A stretch of 64,000 bases of DNA from Martelella alba (GTDB taxonomy: Bacteria; Pseudomonadota; Alphaproteobacteria; Rhizobiales; Rhizobiaceae). The position numbers and the translations under genes were made by a program. Location: NCBI RefSeq assembly GCF_006516955.1, contig NZ_VHLG01000002.1, positions 575,221 to 639,220 on the forward strand, written 5' to 3'. How positions within the stretch are numbered: the first letter of the stretch is position 1; each line of letters begins with the position of its first letter. The notes beneath the pieces were generated by a model that saw nothing but the letters and a program-made list of their open reading frames with translations, was not told the origin of the DNA and made no database searches. Below, piece by piece: positions 33,286 through 42,918 of the stretch.

Positions 33286-36200
33286 TTGGCTGGACGCATA
33301 AAGGACAGCGAACGTTTCTATAACAGGATGTCACTGGATGACGCGATTTTCGAGCTTGAGGCCCTTTGGCCGGGGCTTTCGCGATCGCGTATCGACGTTC
33401 GCAAGACGGCCGACAGGCGGCCAAACCCGCTCTGGGTTGGCGATGGCGAAAACGGTCATGCCGGCGTTCGCGTCATGATCCTGGCGACACATCTGATTTA
33501 CCGCTTCCTCAGCGACAGGATTATCCGGATCGCAGATCTTGCCAAGGCGGCGGAGCTTGGCTTTTTTCCCGACGAGACACTGCGCGCCGCCGGGATTGCC
33601 GATTCCGAGAGCAGACGGCGGCTTCGCTATGCCATCGCCGAACTCGCATCGGAAAACAATCGCAATACACCATATTACAATCCGGCCTGGGACCGGCTGC
33701 TATTCTGTCATTTCGCCTGTGCTGCACGAAAGGCGATCCTGCGCAATCAAAACAGATCAGCAGGCACGGCAGCAATCCTTGAAGAGGCCTCGGCGCTCTA
33801 TGACAGGATCATCGCTGCCCATTGCAAGACGGCCGGTGAAATATTTCAGGTCATCCGCGTGGCATGGATCGAAAACCTCCCCTACCGGCCACCGCGCCTG
33901 CCGTCAGGCACCCCTGGCGCGCCAGCAGCGGCAAGAAGCGGACCGGCCCGTCATTACATCCCGGAAAAGCTGGCTGACTATCTCGGCCCTGCGGGCCGCC
34001 TTGCCCGCGTACGCATACCGGAGAAGCTGAGCGAACTTGTCGAACGTGTGCTTGATCAGTTTTCCCATGCCCGGGAGCGTATCGCGCTGATTTCAGGCAA
34101 GAAAAATGCCGGCAAGTCGGGTTGCGTCATCGCCTTGCTGCGTCGGCTGCAATACCCGGACAACACGACAATCGGCTTTCATCTGAAGCCTGACGATATC
34201 GCCGCAACCCGGGTTCTACCTGTCTTTACCGTGAGTGTACAGGATCATTCCGGCAGCGACCTCATGCTGCTTGTCCTGGCATTCCTGTCATCGCTTGATG
34301 AAGGGAAGCGGAGACATTCGGGCCTGGACCATCTCGCCCGGTTCAAGTCTCTGCGGCAGGAGTTTGGTCTCGATAGCGATGGATCGGGAATGAAGGATCT
34401 GCGTGAGCGGATCGCAAAGCTTCATGCCAGAAATCCCGCACTTTTCATTCTGACAAACTGGGATGACCTGAGCTGGAGCACGCCGCGCGCCCAGCTGCGC
34501 GACCTGTCCAAGACGTCGCTCATCCGCCTTCTCCATGATAGCAATGGAGAAAGCCGGATATTGTTGACCACAACCGAAACGCCAACATTACGGGCAAGCC
34601 GGCTGCTGCCTCGATTCCGCACCTACAGGCTGGACGATCCGCGCTTGCGCGATGTCCGGCGCTATCTGCCAGCCCTTGCCTATCCAGCGGTCTATGGCGA
34701 AGCGCTGTTTGAGGCCGGTGAACGCTTCGGCAATAATGCTGTCCCCGGAGACCAGCTCATTCTTCTGGCGGCCATGCTGGAGGTTTGCCGCGGGGATTCC
34801 GCTTGGGAAAAGCGCGCAATCGCTTTGGTCGCAGCGCTGAAACCCCGTGACCAGCATCCCTCCGGCGGCATTGCCACCGGTCCTCTTGCCCGGCTTTTGT
34901 TGGAGCGACTCGATCATCTCGGGCTGGTCCACGCCGTCGCACTGATCATGGCCTGTGACGACGGCCTTCGCCCAGACACGCTTTCCCGCCTTCTTCAACG
35001 CTCGAACCGAGACGTCGTGCGCAAGCCTGAAGACATCATCACCGCGCTGACCGCTCTGGAGGGGCTTTCCAACAGCTTTCTGCTGAGGCGGCGCGTCATT
35101 ACCGTTGCTGCCTGCGGCGAGGCTCGTCCCGAAGGTGAAAGCTATCTCGAAATTTTCGAGGCGCTTCGCCAGCTGTTGATGAGCGTGCTCGGCGATCCCG
35201 ACGAGGCCGAATGGGCCGCTCCCTATTGCGCGATCCTGCGCGACGCCATGCGCCAGATCGCCCTTTTATGCTTTGACCGGGCCCAGGAATGGCGCTGTCG
35301 CAACCTCGTCAACGCGGCAATGCCACGCTGGCGCGACATGCTTCTCGATATCCAGTCCTATGAGGCATTGCTGGCCAGTCTGGACCCGCAGGCACTTGAA
35401 GATCAGGCGCGCAACCGTGCTGATATCGCCGCCATGCCGCTTCTCCACCATGCCCGTGAAGTGGTTTTCCTGCGCGGTCCGGAACACAGCCCTGCCGTTG
35501 CGCTGCGCTTTGCGGTCAGGACAATCCTGTTCGACATCATCGATCGCGACGACCGGCTTTCGCTGAATTATGCTCAGGATCTGATGCGGCTCCACCTCTA
35601 TCTGCTGATCTTTCTTCAGCCCGGCCAGCGCCATCTTGCCCTGCCCGATGATTGCAGTCCCAAGGCCCTGCCAGCATGCCTGCCAATATGGATCCGCAGC
35701 GTTTTCACCGATGCCGAAATTTTCCGCCTGCTCGAGACAATTGCCCTGTCAGCACTTCAGGTTCAGGCACCCGAAATCGTGCGATGGGCTTTTGAGCGGG
35801 CCGAAGAGCTGAAATCCGCCACCGGTGGCCGGGCGATAACCGACGCATTCGTGCTGCACCGGATCACCCGGATCTTCTGCGCCACAATCGACATGGCCAT
35901 CGCACTCGGGCATCCGCTTGCGGCTGCCGGCCCCGACACCCACGGTCGAAAGGGCCATGAACGGACATTGCGGGCGCTTGAGCACTTCATGAATGAGCAT
36001 TTTCGCGATGTCATACCGCTCACCGGTCGGCCGCCAGCAAATGTAGAAGCCGAAACGGCCGCCGCCGGGCGGATCAGCGCCCTGCAACGACTGAGGCTGC
36101 GCGTCGCGCATTTGACCTATTTGACCGGCGATCTCGACCGCGCCATGGCCGAGCTTGATCTGATCCATGACTGGGAAATGGCGATGGCACGCGCATCCGG

Positions 36201-36864
36201 TTCGGGCCGCGCATCCGTTCTGGAGGGGCGGCCCGCCCGGATCGCACTGGATATCATGATGTCCCGCGGCTTCTTGCCCTCGCTTCAGTCCGGTCATGAC
36301 AACCGTTCAGATCATATGATCACCCGCCGGATCGGCGGCATGATCGAAGCCAATATGGCAAGACTTTCACGCTTTGGCGGCGCCGAACAGTCCGCGCTTT
36401 TGATTGACCGCGCCCGTTTTGCCCTGATGCAGGGGCAAAGCGAGGAGGCCTGGCAATATGCCTCGATTGCCCGCGCACTTTATCTCGACAGCCGCATTTG
36501 CCATTGCAGCCATGTCCAGACCGTGCTCAATCTGCTGATCCTTCTGTCACGCTGGCTGGAAAGCTGGAATGCGCGGCATACATCCGGTGTCCAGATCACG
36601 CCGCCGATCTGCGAGGACGAAGTCGTGCGCGAAATAGATACGCTCTATGAAACCGCCCGTGCGCTCGACCTCAAGCCGGCAGCCGGCAAGGCGCGGTTCC
36701 TGAAAATCCGGTTTGGCTGGCTGTGCCGCAAGCGCGAGGGCGGGCTCTCACCCGAATGGCGCGATATCGCCCGGGCTGACCTGAAAGAGGCCATCGCACT
36801 GATGAAATCCTGCGCGGACAGATCGCTGGAGCACGATATGCAGGCGCTTCTGAACCAATTGTGA
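33286..36864 (+). CDS. Large STAND-like P-loop NTPase of unknown function
   Basis: A 1192-residue protein that I do not recognise by family. The start is a TTG with AGGGGG five bases upstream; the next in-frame ATG is at 33328. The N-terminal 230 or so residues are an unassigned, mainly helical region. A P-loop GKKNAGKS is at residues 271-278, a Walker B-like strand ALFILTNWDD at 386-394, and a sensor-like ILLTTTET at 425-432, an arrangement like STAND (NACHT/NB-ARC) NTPases. From about 600 to the end it is rich in helices and Leu/Ala, like TPR or other solenoid sensors. It is a single gene, convergent with tsaE. Similar architecture occurs in antiphage Avs proteins and in signalling regulators; neither is proven. 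Confidence 0.75.
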   Translation: MAGRIKDSERFYNRMSLDDAIFELEALWPGLSRSRIDVRKTADRRPNPLWVGDGENGHAGVRVMILATHLIYRFLSDRIIRIADLAKAAELGFFPDETLRAAGIADSESRRRLRYAIAELASENNRNTPYYNPAWDRLLFCHFACAARKAILRNQNRSAGTAAILEEASALYDRIIAAHCKTAGEIFQVIRVAWIENLPYRPPRLPSGTPGAPAAARSGPARHYIPEKLADYLGPAGRLARVRIPEKLSELVERVLDQFSHARERIALISGKKNAGKSGCVIALLRRLQYPDNTTIGFHLKPDDIAATRVLPVFTVSVQDHSGSDLMLLVLAFLSSLDEGKRRHSGLDHLARFKSLRQEFGLDSDGSGMKDLRERIAKLHARNPALFILTNWDDLSWSTPRAQLRDLSKTSLIRLLHDSNGESRILLTTTETPTLRASRLLPRFRTYRLDDPRLRDVRRYLPALAYPAVYGEALFEAGERFGNNAVPGDQLILLAAMLEVCRGDSAWEKRAIALVAALKPRDQHPSGGIATGPLARLLLERLDHLGLVHAVALIMACDDGLRPDTLSRLLQRSNRDVVRKPEDIITALTALEGLSNSFLLRRRVITVAACGEARPEGESYLEIFEALRQLLMSVLGDPDEAEWAAPYCAILRDAMRQIALLCFDRAQEWRCRNLVNAAMPRWRDMLLDIQSYEALLASLDPQALEDQARNRADIAAMPLLHHAREVVFLRGPEHSPAVALRFAVRTILFDIIDRDDRLSLNYAQDLMRLHLYLLIFLQPGQRHLALPDDCSPKALPACLPIWIRSVFTDAEIFRLLETIALSALQVQAPEIVRWAFERAEELKSATGGRAITDAFVLHRITRIFCATIDMAIALGHPLAAAGPDTHGRKGHERTLRALEHFMNEHFRDVIPLTGRPPANVEAETAAAGRISALQRLRLRVAHLTYLTGDLDRAMAELDLIHDWEMAMARASGSGRASVLEGRPARIALDIMMSRGFLPSLQSGHDNRSDHMITRRIGGMIEANMARLSRFGGAEQSALLIDRARFALMQGQSEEAWQYASIARALYLDSRICHCSHVQTVLNLLILLSRWLESWNARHTSGVQITPPICEDEVVREIDTLYETARALDLKPAAGKARFLKIRFGWLCRKREGGLSPEWRDIARADLKEAIALMKSCADRSLEHDMQALLNQL

Positions 36865-36875
36865 GGCCCGCCAGT

Positions 36876-37358
36876 TCACGTCGCCAGATCCGAAAATGCC
36901 GGAGAAAGCCGCGTCACCACGGCGTCCGGTGCGCTCAGCACCAGACGGCGGCCCGCACCCTCCTCGGCGAAAGTGATCGCAATAGCGTCGCCCGGAAGCT
37001 CATCGCCTCCGCGCTCCGGCCACTCGATCAGGCTGATCCCCTCAGAAAGCGCCTCATCAAGGCCGAGTTCGACCAGCTCCGAAGGATCGCCAAGGCGGTA
37101 GAGATCGAAATGGAAGATCGGCGGCACCGTCTCATAGGCCTGAACGAGCGTGAAGGTCGGGCTTGGCACATCAAGATCGGGCGCACCGGCCCGCGCCCGT
37201 ATCAACGCCCGGGCGAGCGTCGATTTTCCCATGCCGAGATCACCATTGAGCAACAGGCAGTCTCCGGCTTCAAGCAGATCGGCAAGCCGCGCACCAAATG
37301 CGATCGTGGCCGCCTCATCAGCCAGAAAGATCGAACAGCGTCCCGCTGGCCCGCTCAT
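36876..37358 (-). CDS. tsaE: TsaE ATPase for tRNA t6A synthesis
   Basis: A 160-residue P-loop protein that works with TsaB and TsaD in making the N6-threonylcarbamoyl adenosine of ANN-decoding tRNAs. The Walker A is NGDLGMGKSTLAR, followed by the conserved SPTFTLVQAY and FDLYRLGDPSELVELGLDEAL, and ISLIEWPERGG. These are the standard TsaE signatures. It overlaps the sensor kinase gene by four bases. In many rhizobia the genes after tsaE are a phosphotransferase and a nucleotidyltransferase (from memory); here the next gene is the convergent STAND-like gene 11 bases away. Confidence 0.94.
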   Translation of the reverse strand: MSGPAGRCSIFLADEAATIAFGARLADLLEAGDCLLLNGDLGMGKSTLARALIRARAGAPDLDVPSPTFTLVQAYETVPPIFHFDLYRLGDPSELVELGLDEALSEGISLIEWPERGGDELPGDAIAITFAEEGAGRRLVLSAPDAVVTRLSPAFSDLAT

Positions 37359-39838
37359 TCGGCAGCAACGACATGCGCGCCGCCATGATCTTCTCCGGTA
37401 TCCGGAATACGGCAGGTGACAGTTGTGCCGGCGCCGGGCTCGCTGTCGATAAAGACCTTGCCCTTGTGCAGGCCGACAAAGCTTTGCACGATGGCCAGGC
37501 CGAGCCCCGCACCTGCGGCGATGGGGGCCTCGCTTTCGCCCGCAGAAAAGCGCGAGAACACCGTCTTCAGCGCGTCCTTTTCAATACCCGGCCCGCTATC
37601 GGTGACGGTGAAGACGAAATCGCTTGTTTCCCGCCAGCACGACAGCGCAATGATCGACCCCTCAGGCGCATATTTGATAGCATTGCCGAGGATTTTCAGG
37701 AGGATCTGCTTCAGCCGCTGGAAATCGGCAGTGATCGCACCAAGCTCCGGCGGGGCGGTGATTTCCAGCGTCACCTCCGCCTCCTGAAGGCGCACGGAAA
37801 TGTCGTCGGCAACCGAATCGATCAGATCATCGAGCGACATTTCATCGAGATCCAGCGTCAGAATGCCGGCATCGGCCGATTTCAGGTCGATCATGTCGTT
37901 GACAATCGTCATCAGCACGGCCGAGGAGTTGGCGATGTGATCGACATAATTGCCCTGACGGCTGTTCAGCGGCCCGATCTGCGGCGATTTCAGCAGTTCG
38001 GCAAAGCCCATAATCGAAGTCAGCGGCGTGCGCAGTTCATGACTGACATGCTCAAGGAAGGTATTCTTCAGCTCTTCCGCCTTGCGCAGGGCGTCGTTCT
38101 TTTCCGTCAGCGCCCGTTCGACCTGAATGGAATCGGTCTTGTTGACGAAGGTCAGCATGGTCTGGGCATTCGGCAGCGGCGTCACGGCATAATCCAGCAC
38201 CAGACCTGATTTCAGGTCGAGCCGGCCCTGCTGCGACAGGCGCTCATCATCGAAACTGGTGATCATCCGGGCAAACAGCCGCCAGCCGCCAGGACCTTCA
38301 TAACTTGCCTCACACAGCGAGACCAGCTGACGGATATGGGTATCCGGCGCGGCATCCTTTTCGCTGATGCCCCATAGCGCCCGGAAGGCCGGATTGGAAA
38401 GCGACAGGCGCCCGTCAGGACCGAACACCGCGACCCCTTCCGACAGATGATCAATGGTCTCGCCCTGCACCTTCACCAGCGTGTTGTAGCGGGTTTTGAG
38501 CGCGATCTGCTCGGTGTGATTTTCAAACACCCAGGTCGTGCCGCCGCGTGGATGCGCCGAGGCGAAGACCGAAAGGGTTTCACCTGAGGGCAGATACCAC
38601 AGATCACTATAGGGACCGACTGAGCGGTAGACCGAAAGCGCCTTTTCTTTCCAGTCCTTCCAGTTATGCGGCTCGGGCAGCTTGCCATCGGCCCGCAGCC
38701 GCTCAAAAAATTCGCCATTGTCGGGGCGCGATTCCATAAAGCCCATATCGAGCCGCCAGAGCTTCTCGAAGGCCTGATTATAAAAGCGCAGACGCCGGTC
38801 AGCGTCGAAAATCGCCACGGCGGTATTGAGGTGGTTGAGCGTGTCGGCGTGGTTTTCCAGCGTCAGCTCAAGCGCGCTTTCCAGCCGTTCACGATCGGAA
38901 ACATCGCGCGCCAGCCCCGCAGAGCCATCGGCGGTCGGCACTTCGACAATCGCGAAATGCGACCTGTTTCCGTCAATCACGATCGGCTCACGCGCTTCAA
39001 AGCGCTTGCCGGCCCGGATCTCATCGTCAAGACGGGCCTGGGCAGCGGTTCCAAGCAGCATGCGGATGGTCGCCGGCGTCATTTCATCAGCTTTCGCATC
39101 GACAGCGCGCCTATAGGCGTCGTTGACCCAGGCAAGACGGCCCTCGCCGTCGCGCAGCCATGCCGGCATGTCAGTGGCATTCAAAAGCGTCTCGAAACGC
39201 TTCAGCCTTGCTTGCAGGCGCTTGTGATCGAGCCGGAGCTCCGCAAGTTCGGCACGCACAGATTCCAGCGCGCCGAAGCGAACATGCGCCCTTCCGCCCG
39301 TGGTGCGGCCAAGCACTTCAAGCACATAACCCTTTTTCGTTTCGGCCAGCATATCAAAGGCCTTGGCCTTTTCACGCAGAGCCGCCATTGCCGGAACAAG
39401 CTGGCGCACGCTGCCCGGCGTCAGCCAATCGTCAAAGGAGAGGAAATCACTGTCCTCCTCCGGCGCGCCTGCCTCGTCCGGAAGTGTCCCCAGAAATTGC
39501 GGCGCGGCCATCGGATCTTCCCACAAAATGATCCGCCGGTTCTTCTCGGCATTGAGCGCCTTCAGGCTCAGCAATCTTTCCTGGGTCTGTTCCAGTGCAG
39601 CACGGATCACGCGATTTTCAGCTTCCGCTCTTCCGCGCAGGCGGACAAACCACAGGGTCGAAATCAGCGTGGAAGCCAGAACGCCGAACACCGCCGACAG
39701 CGTCATGACTTCGCCGGTCGAAAACCCACTCGGCAGCGCCGGATCGAAACCCTGACTGGCAAAGGCCGACGAAGCGGCCATAGCTGTGCCGGAAACCAGC
39801 GCGGTCATGAAGGCGCTGCGTAAAGTCCGGCTTGCCAT
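37355..39838 (-). CDS. Multi-PAS membrane histidine kinase
   Basis: An 827-residue hybrid of sensor and kinase. The N-terminus has a hydrophobic segment (about 5-25) and a second near residue 45-65, so it is probably membrane anchored. Several PAS-like regions follow, for example LLNATDMPAWLRDGEGRLAWVNDAYR and HLNTAVAIFDADRRLRFYNQAFEKLW. The H-box is FLEHVSHELRTPLTSIMGFAELL, the N-box is LLKILGNAIKYAPEG and the G-boxes are DSGPGIEKD and GAGLGLAIVQSF. The start at 39838 has GAGGAG upstream. It is one of the conserved kinases next to ahcY and tsaE in rhizobia; its partner regulator is not adjacent. Confidence 0.9.
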   Translation of the reverse strand: MASRTLRSAFMTALVSGTAMAASSAFASQGFDPALPSGFSTGEVMTLSAVFGVLASTLISTLWFVRLRGRAEAENRVIRAALEQTQERLLSLKALNAEKNRRIILWEDPMAAPQFLGTLPDEAGAPEEDSDFLSFDDWLTPGSVRQLVPAMAALREKAKAFDMLAETKKGYVLEVLGRTTGGRAHVRFGALESVRAELAELRLDHKRLQARLKRFETLLNATDMPAWLRDGEGRLAWVNDAYRRAVDAKADEMTPATIRMLLGTAAQARLDDEIRAGKRFEAREPIVIDGNRSHFAIVEVPTADGSAGLARDVSDRERLESALELTLENHADTLNHLNTAVAIFDADRRLRFYNQAFEKLWRLDMGFMESRPDNGEFFERLRADGKLPEPHNWKDWKEKALSVYRSVGPYSDLWYLPSGETLSVFASAHPRGGTTWVFENHTEQIALKTRYNTLVKVQGETIDHLSEGVAVFGPDGRLSLSNPAFRALWGISEKDAAPDTHIRQLVSLCEASYEGPGGWRLFARMITSFDDERLSQQGRLDLKSGLVLDYAVTPLPNAQTMLTFVNKTDSIQVERALTEKNDALRKAEELKNTFLEHVSHELRTPLTSIMGFAELLKSPQIGPLNSRQGNYVDHIANSSAVLMTIVNDMIDLKSADAGILTLDLDEMSLDDLIDSVADDISVRLQEAEVTLEITAPPELGAITADFQRLKQILLKILGNAIKYAPEGSIIALSCWRETSDFVFTVTDSGPGIEKDALKTVFSRFSAGESEAPIAAGAGLGLAIVQSFVGLHKGKVFIDSEPGAGTTVTCRIPDTGEDHGGAHVVAAE

Positions 39839-40177
39839 ACGTGAAGCTCCTCGTTTGCTGGGAACAGGACATGTAGCCCGGAAACCCGCCGCTTTTTTGT
39901 CTTTGACGGTAAGCTGCGTCTGCCGCATCGCACCATTCCGCCCTTTCGAAAGACACGGATCCGCCGCCGTCTCCCGATCAATCTTATGAAACGAACACGG
40001 TCCGAAACCCCGAAATGACGGCGTTCAAGCGGAATCCGGGCCTAAAAATCAGGCGAATCGCACCTTAAAAAACATAAACGCTTGGCGAATCCGAAAAAAG
40101 AGTCCGCCGCAAATAAACAAAGCCGCGCCTGTCATTTGAAGGCGCGGCCAGATTAGGAGATTATGCTTACCGAATGC
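39839..40177. other. Intergenic region between sensor kinase and ahcY
   Basis: A 339-base gap without a supported gene. It contains the promoter of the sensor kinase operon and, at the ahcY end, the terminator at 40123-40150. The centre (40060-40120) is A/T-rich. Confidence 0.6.
40123..40150 (-). terminator. Intrinsic terminator of ahcY
   Basis: On the minus strand, GCCGCGCC and GGCGCGGC form an eight-base stem with an 11-base loop, followed by TTTGTTTATTT. It lies about 30 bases after the ahcY stop codon, in the right direction. Confidence 0.85.
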
Positions 40178-41578
40178 TTAATAGCGGTAATGATCGGGCT
40201 TGAACGGGCCTTCCGGCGTAACCCCGATATAGGCAGCCTGCTCGGGCGACAGCACGGTCAGCTTGACGCCAAGCTTGTCGAGGTGCAGGCGGGCAACCTT
40301 TTCATCGAGATGCTTGGGCAGGATGTGAACACCCTTCTCATACTGGTCGCGATGCAGGAAGATTTCCATCTGTGCCAGCACCTGATTGGTGAAAGATGCC
40401 GACATGACGAAAGAGGGATGCCCGGTGGCATTGCCAAGGTTGAGAAGACGCCCCTCCGACAGGAGGATCAGCCGCTTGCCATTCGGGAAGGAGATCATGT
40501 CGACCTGCGGCTTGATATTGGTCCACTTGAAATTGCGCAGCGAGGCCACCTGGATCTCATTGTCGAAGTGGCCGATATTGCCGACGATTGCCATGTCCTT
40601 CATCTCGCGCATATGCTCGAGGCGAATGATATCCATATTGCCGGTGGTGGTGATGAAGAGGTCAGCCGACGACAATACGTCTTCCAGAACAACGACTTCA
40701 TAGCCATCCATGGCGGCCTGGAGCGCGCAGATCGGATCTGCTTCGGTCACCTTGACGCGTGCGCCGGCCCCAGAAAGCGAAGCGGCCGAGCCCTTGCCGA
40801 CATCGCCATAGCCGCAGACAACGGCGACTTTGCCGGCAAGCATGACGTCGGTGGCGCGACGGATACCGTCAACCAGCGATTCCTTGCAGCCATATTTGTT
40901 GTCGAATTTCGACTTGGTGACCGAGTCATTGACGTTGATGGCCGGGAAGGGCAGCTGGCCGGCGCGGGCGAGCTGGTAGAGGCGGTTCACACCGGTCGTG
41001 GTTTCTTCCGTCACGCCATAAAGCGCTTCGCGCTGCTTGGTGAAGAAGCCCGGTGTTGCCGCCATGCGCTTCTTGATCTGGGCGAACAGCACTTCCTCTT
41101 CTTCCGAATGCGGGTTCGACAGCACGTCTTCACCCGCTTCGGCGCGTGCACCGGTCAGGATATACATGGTGGCATCGCCGCCATCATCGAGGATCATGTT
41201 GGACAGGCCGCCATCGCGCCACTGAAAGATCTGGTCCGTATAGGTCCAGTATTCGCTAAGCGTCTCGCCCTTGACCGCATAGACCGGCGTGCCGCTGGCA
41301 GCGATTGCCGCCGCAGCGTGGTCCTGGGTCGAGAAAATGTTGCAGGATGCCCAGCGGACATCGGCGCCGAGCGCCTTCAGGGTCTCGATCAGAACGGCGG
41401 TCTGGATCGTCATGTGGAGTGAACCGGAAATGCGCGCGCCCTTGAGAGGTTGGCTTTCACCGAATTCCGCACGCGCTGCCATCAGGCCGGGCATTTCTGT
41501 TTCGGCAATGTCGATTTCCTTGCGACCGAAATCGGCAAGCGCGATATCGGCAACGTGATAATCCTGCGTGGCGCTCAT
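40178..41578 (-). CDS. ahcY: Adenosylhomocysteinase
   Basis: A 466-residue SAH hydrolase that splits S-adenosylhomocysteine into adenosine and homocysteine and thereby keeps methyltransferases active. The start at 41578 fits the known N-terminus ([17 protein letters not shown]); the open frame extends further upstream without homology. Typical segments are [34 protein letters not shown], the NAD loop [14 protein letters not shown], and the C-terminal KPDHYRY that completes the cofactor site. The length includes the roughly 40-residue insertion of the bacterial type. An excellent inverted repeat lies 118-143 bases upstream. Confidence 0.98.
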   Translation of the reverse strand: MSATQDYHVADIALADFGRKEIDIAETEMPGLMAARAEFGESQPLKGARISGSLHMTIQTAVLIETLKALGADVRWASCNIFSTQDHAAAAIAASGTPVYAVKGETLSEYWTYTDQIFQWRDGGLSNMILDDGGDATMYILTGARAEAGEDVLSNPHSEEEEVLFAQIKKRMAATPGFFTKQREALYGVTEETTTGVNRLYQLARAGQLPFPAINVNDSVTKSKFDNKYGCKESLVDGIRRATDVMLAGKVAVVCGYGDVGKGSAASLSGAGARVKVTEADPICALQAAMDGYEVVVLEDVLSSADLFITTTGNMDIIRLEHMREMKDMAIVGNIGHFDNEIQVASLRNFKWTNIKPQVDMISFPNGKRLILLSEGRLLNLGNATGHPSFVMSASFTNQVLAQMEIFLHRDQYEKGVHILPKHLDEKVARLHLDKLGVKLTVLSPEQAAYIGVTPEGPFKPDHYRY

Positions 41579-41695
41579 CTTAAACTCCGAAAATCTAGCT
41601 GTAGCAAAAGGCGGATCCTTCGATCCCGCCGGGGCCCAATCAGGGCCGTCAGTTTCAGGCCAAGGGTTTAACAGCCTTGCCGGAACCATGCAAGA

Positions 41696-41721
41696 AAGAC
41701 ATAAAGAAATCTTTATGTCTT
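41696..41721. promoter_or_regulatory. Long palindrome upstream of ahcY (possible SahR-type operator)
   Basis: Perfect 12-base arms, AAGACATAAAGA (41696-41707) and TCTTTATGTCTT (41710-41721), are separated by AA. The palindrome lies between the divergent ahcY and VOC-protein genes, about 120 bases before the ahcY start codon and about 110 before the other. It resembles the operators of ArsR-type SAH/SAM-responsive regulators of the methionine cycle, but this likeness is from memory and needs confirmation. Confidence 0.6.
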
Positions 41722-41829
41722 GAGAGCGCCATGGCAAGCGACCTATGGATAACACAAAACCCGGTCAGGCTTTGACAGCAACCGATCCGAGATCCAAATT
41801 GAAAATACATCCATAGGGGGAGAATATCC

Positions 41830-42222
41830 ATGGCAGATGACAATGCAATTGGCCGGGTTACCGGGCTTGGCGGCATTTTCGTTCTGAGCGCTGGCACCGA
41901 CAGGCTCACCACCTGGTATCGTGATACACTTGGACTTGCCGTTGAGACCTGGGGCGGCGCCCGCTTTGCCGACGAGGACAGGCCCACCGGATCTGCCTCG
42001 CTCTGGGGCGTCTTTTGCGAAAAGAGCGACTATCTTGCCCCCTCATCACGCGATTTCATGATCAACTTCATCGTTGACAACATGGACCTTATGATCGCCC
42101 GGCTCGAGGCGAAAGGCGTGCCCATTCTCGGCCGCGACGACGGTGATGACAATGGCCGCTTTATCTGGGTCCTTGATCCCGACGGCACCAAGATTGAACT
42201 CTGGCAGCCGCCAAGGGACTGA
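41830..42222 (+). CDS. VOC-family (glyoxalase-like) protein
   Basis: A 130-residue VOC (glyoxalase/bleomycin resistance/dioxygenase) protein. The start WYRDTLGLAVETWGG and the end FIWVLDPDGTKIELWQPP are the standard strand-turn-strand motifs, with the metal-ligand glutamate in KIELW. The expected length is about 120-140 residues. The reaction is unknown; relatives include lactoylglutathione lyase-like enzymes. It is divergent from ahcY, shares its upstream palindrome, and converges with ptsH with a six-base gap. Confidence 0.85.
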   Translation: MADDNAIGRVTGLGGIFVLSAGTDRLTTWYRDTLGLAVETWGGARFADEDRPTGSASLWGVFCEKSDYLAPSSRDFMINFIVDNMDLMIARLEAKGVPILGRDDGDDNGRFIWVLDPDGTKIELWQPPRD

Positions 42223-42228
42223 AAAACT

Positions 42229-42504
42229 TCAGCATTCCTCGCCGAAACGGCATTCGACCAGGCTGGCAATCGCATCCAGCGCTTCATCGGCATCCGGGCC
42301 GCTGGCGCTGACGACAATCTGACTCTCGATCCCTGCGGCCAGCATCATCAGCCCCATGATCGATGTGCCGCCGACACTCATGCCATCCTTAGACACGGTG
42401 ACCTGAGCGTCGAAGCGTTCAACGGTCTGCACGAATTTTGCCGAGGCACGGGCATGCAATCCGCGCCGGTTGACGATGGTGAGTTCACGGCTCGCTTCGC
42501 TCAT
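42229..42504 (-). CDS. ptsH: HPr phosphocarrier protein (nitrogen-type PTS)
   Basis: A 91-residue HPr. The phosphorylated histidine is His17 in NRRGLHARASAKF and the regulatory Ser48 is in GGTSIMGLMMLAAG, the site of HprK. It carries phosphate from PtsP to the EIIA proteins in the rhizobial PTS, which regulates rather than transports. It follows manX with 12 bases between, in the conserved order hprK-manX-ptsH. Confidence 0.95.
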   Translation of the reverse strand: MSEASRELTIVNRRGLHARASAKFVQTVERFDAQVTVSKDGMSVGGTSIMGLMMLAAGIESQIVVSASGPDADEALDAIASLVECRFGEEC

Positions 42505-42516
42505 CAGGCCGCGATC

Positions 42517-42918
42517 CTATTTTCCGTTAAGCACACGGCTGGCGACATTGATATACCGCCGTCCGGCATCTTCCGCCTCGGCAAGCGCCTTGGCCATGTC
42601 ATTGTCGCCGCGCACCGCCACAAGCTTGATCAGCATGGGCAGGTTGACGCCGGCAATCACCTCCACCCGGCCGGGGCTCATGATGGAGATGGCGAGATTG
42701 GAAGGGGTGCCACCAAACATGTCGGTGAGAATAATGACACCATTGCCGCTATCGGCCTGGCCGACGGCCTTGAGGATATCATCCCGCCGTTGGTCCATGT
42801 CATCTTCGGGACCGATCGAGATGGTCTCGATGGCGTCCTGTGCGCCCACCACATGCTCAACCGCGAGGCGGAACTCCTCGGCCAGTCTACCATGGGTTAC
42901 AAGCACCAGTCCGATCAT
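42517..42918 (-). CDS. manX: PTS EIIA component, mannose family (ManX-type)
   Basis: A 133-residue EIIA of the mannose/sorbose family with the phosphorylated histidine His9 in LVLVTHGRLAEEF. The DMFGGTPSNLAI segment is also typical. No EIIB/C/D transport gene is present, so it works as a regulatory acceptor of phosphate from HPr. In rhizobia it signals to the ChvG-ChvI system and to PHB and succinoglycan control (general knowledge of the family). Confidence 0.93.
   Translation of the reverse strand: MIGLVLVTHGRLAEEFRLAVEHVVGAQDAIETISIGPEDDMDQRRDDILKAVGQADSGNGVIILTDMFGGTPSNLAISIMSPGRVEVIAGVNLPMLIKLVAVRGDNDMAKALAEAEDAGRRYINVASRVLNGK

Noticed and set aside
1171..36864. A combined SIR2 plus STAND antiphage system
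   Set aside because: Both protein types occur in defence systems, but the SIR2-like gene is in the nif operon and 31 kb from the STAND-like gene, so they are not one unit.
41579..41700. Possible SAM or SAH riboswitch upstream of ahcY
   Set aside because: I could not find the conserved pairing elements of these riboswitches; the palindrome present looks like a protein-binding DNA site.
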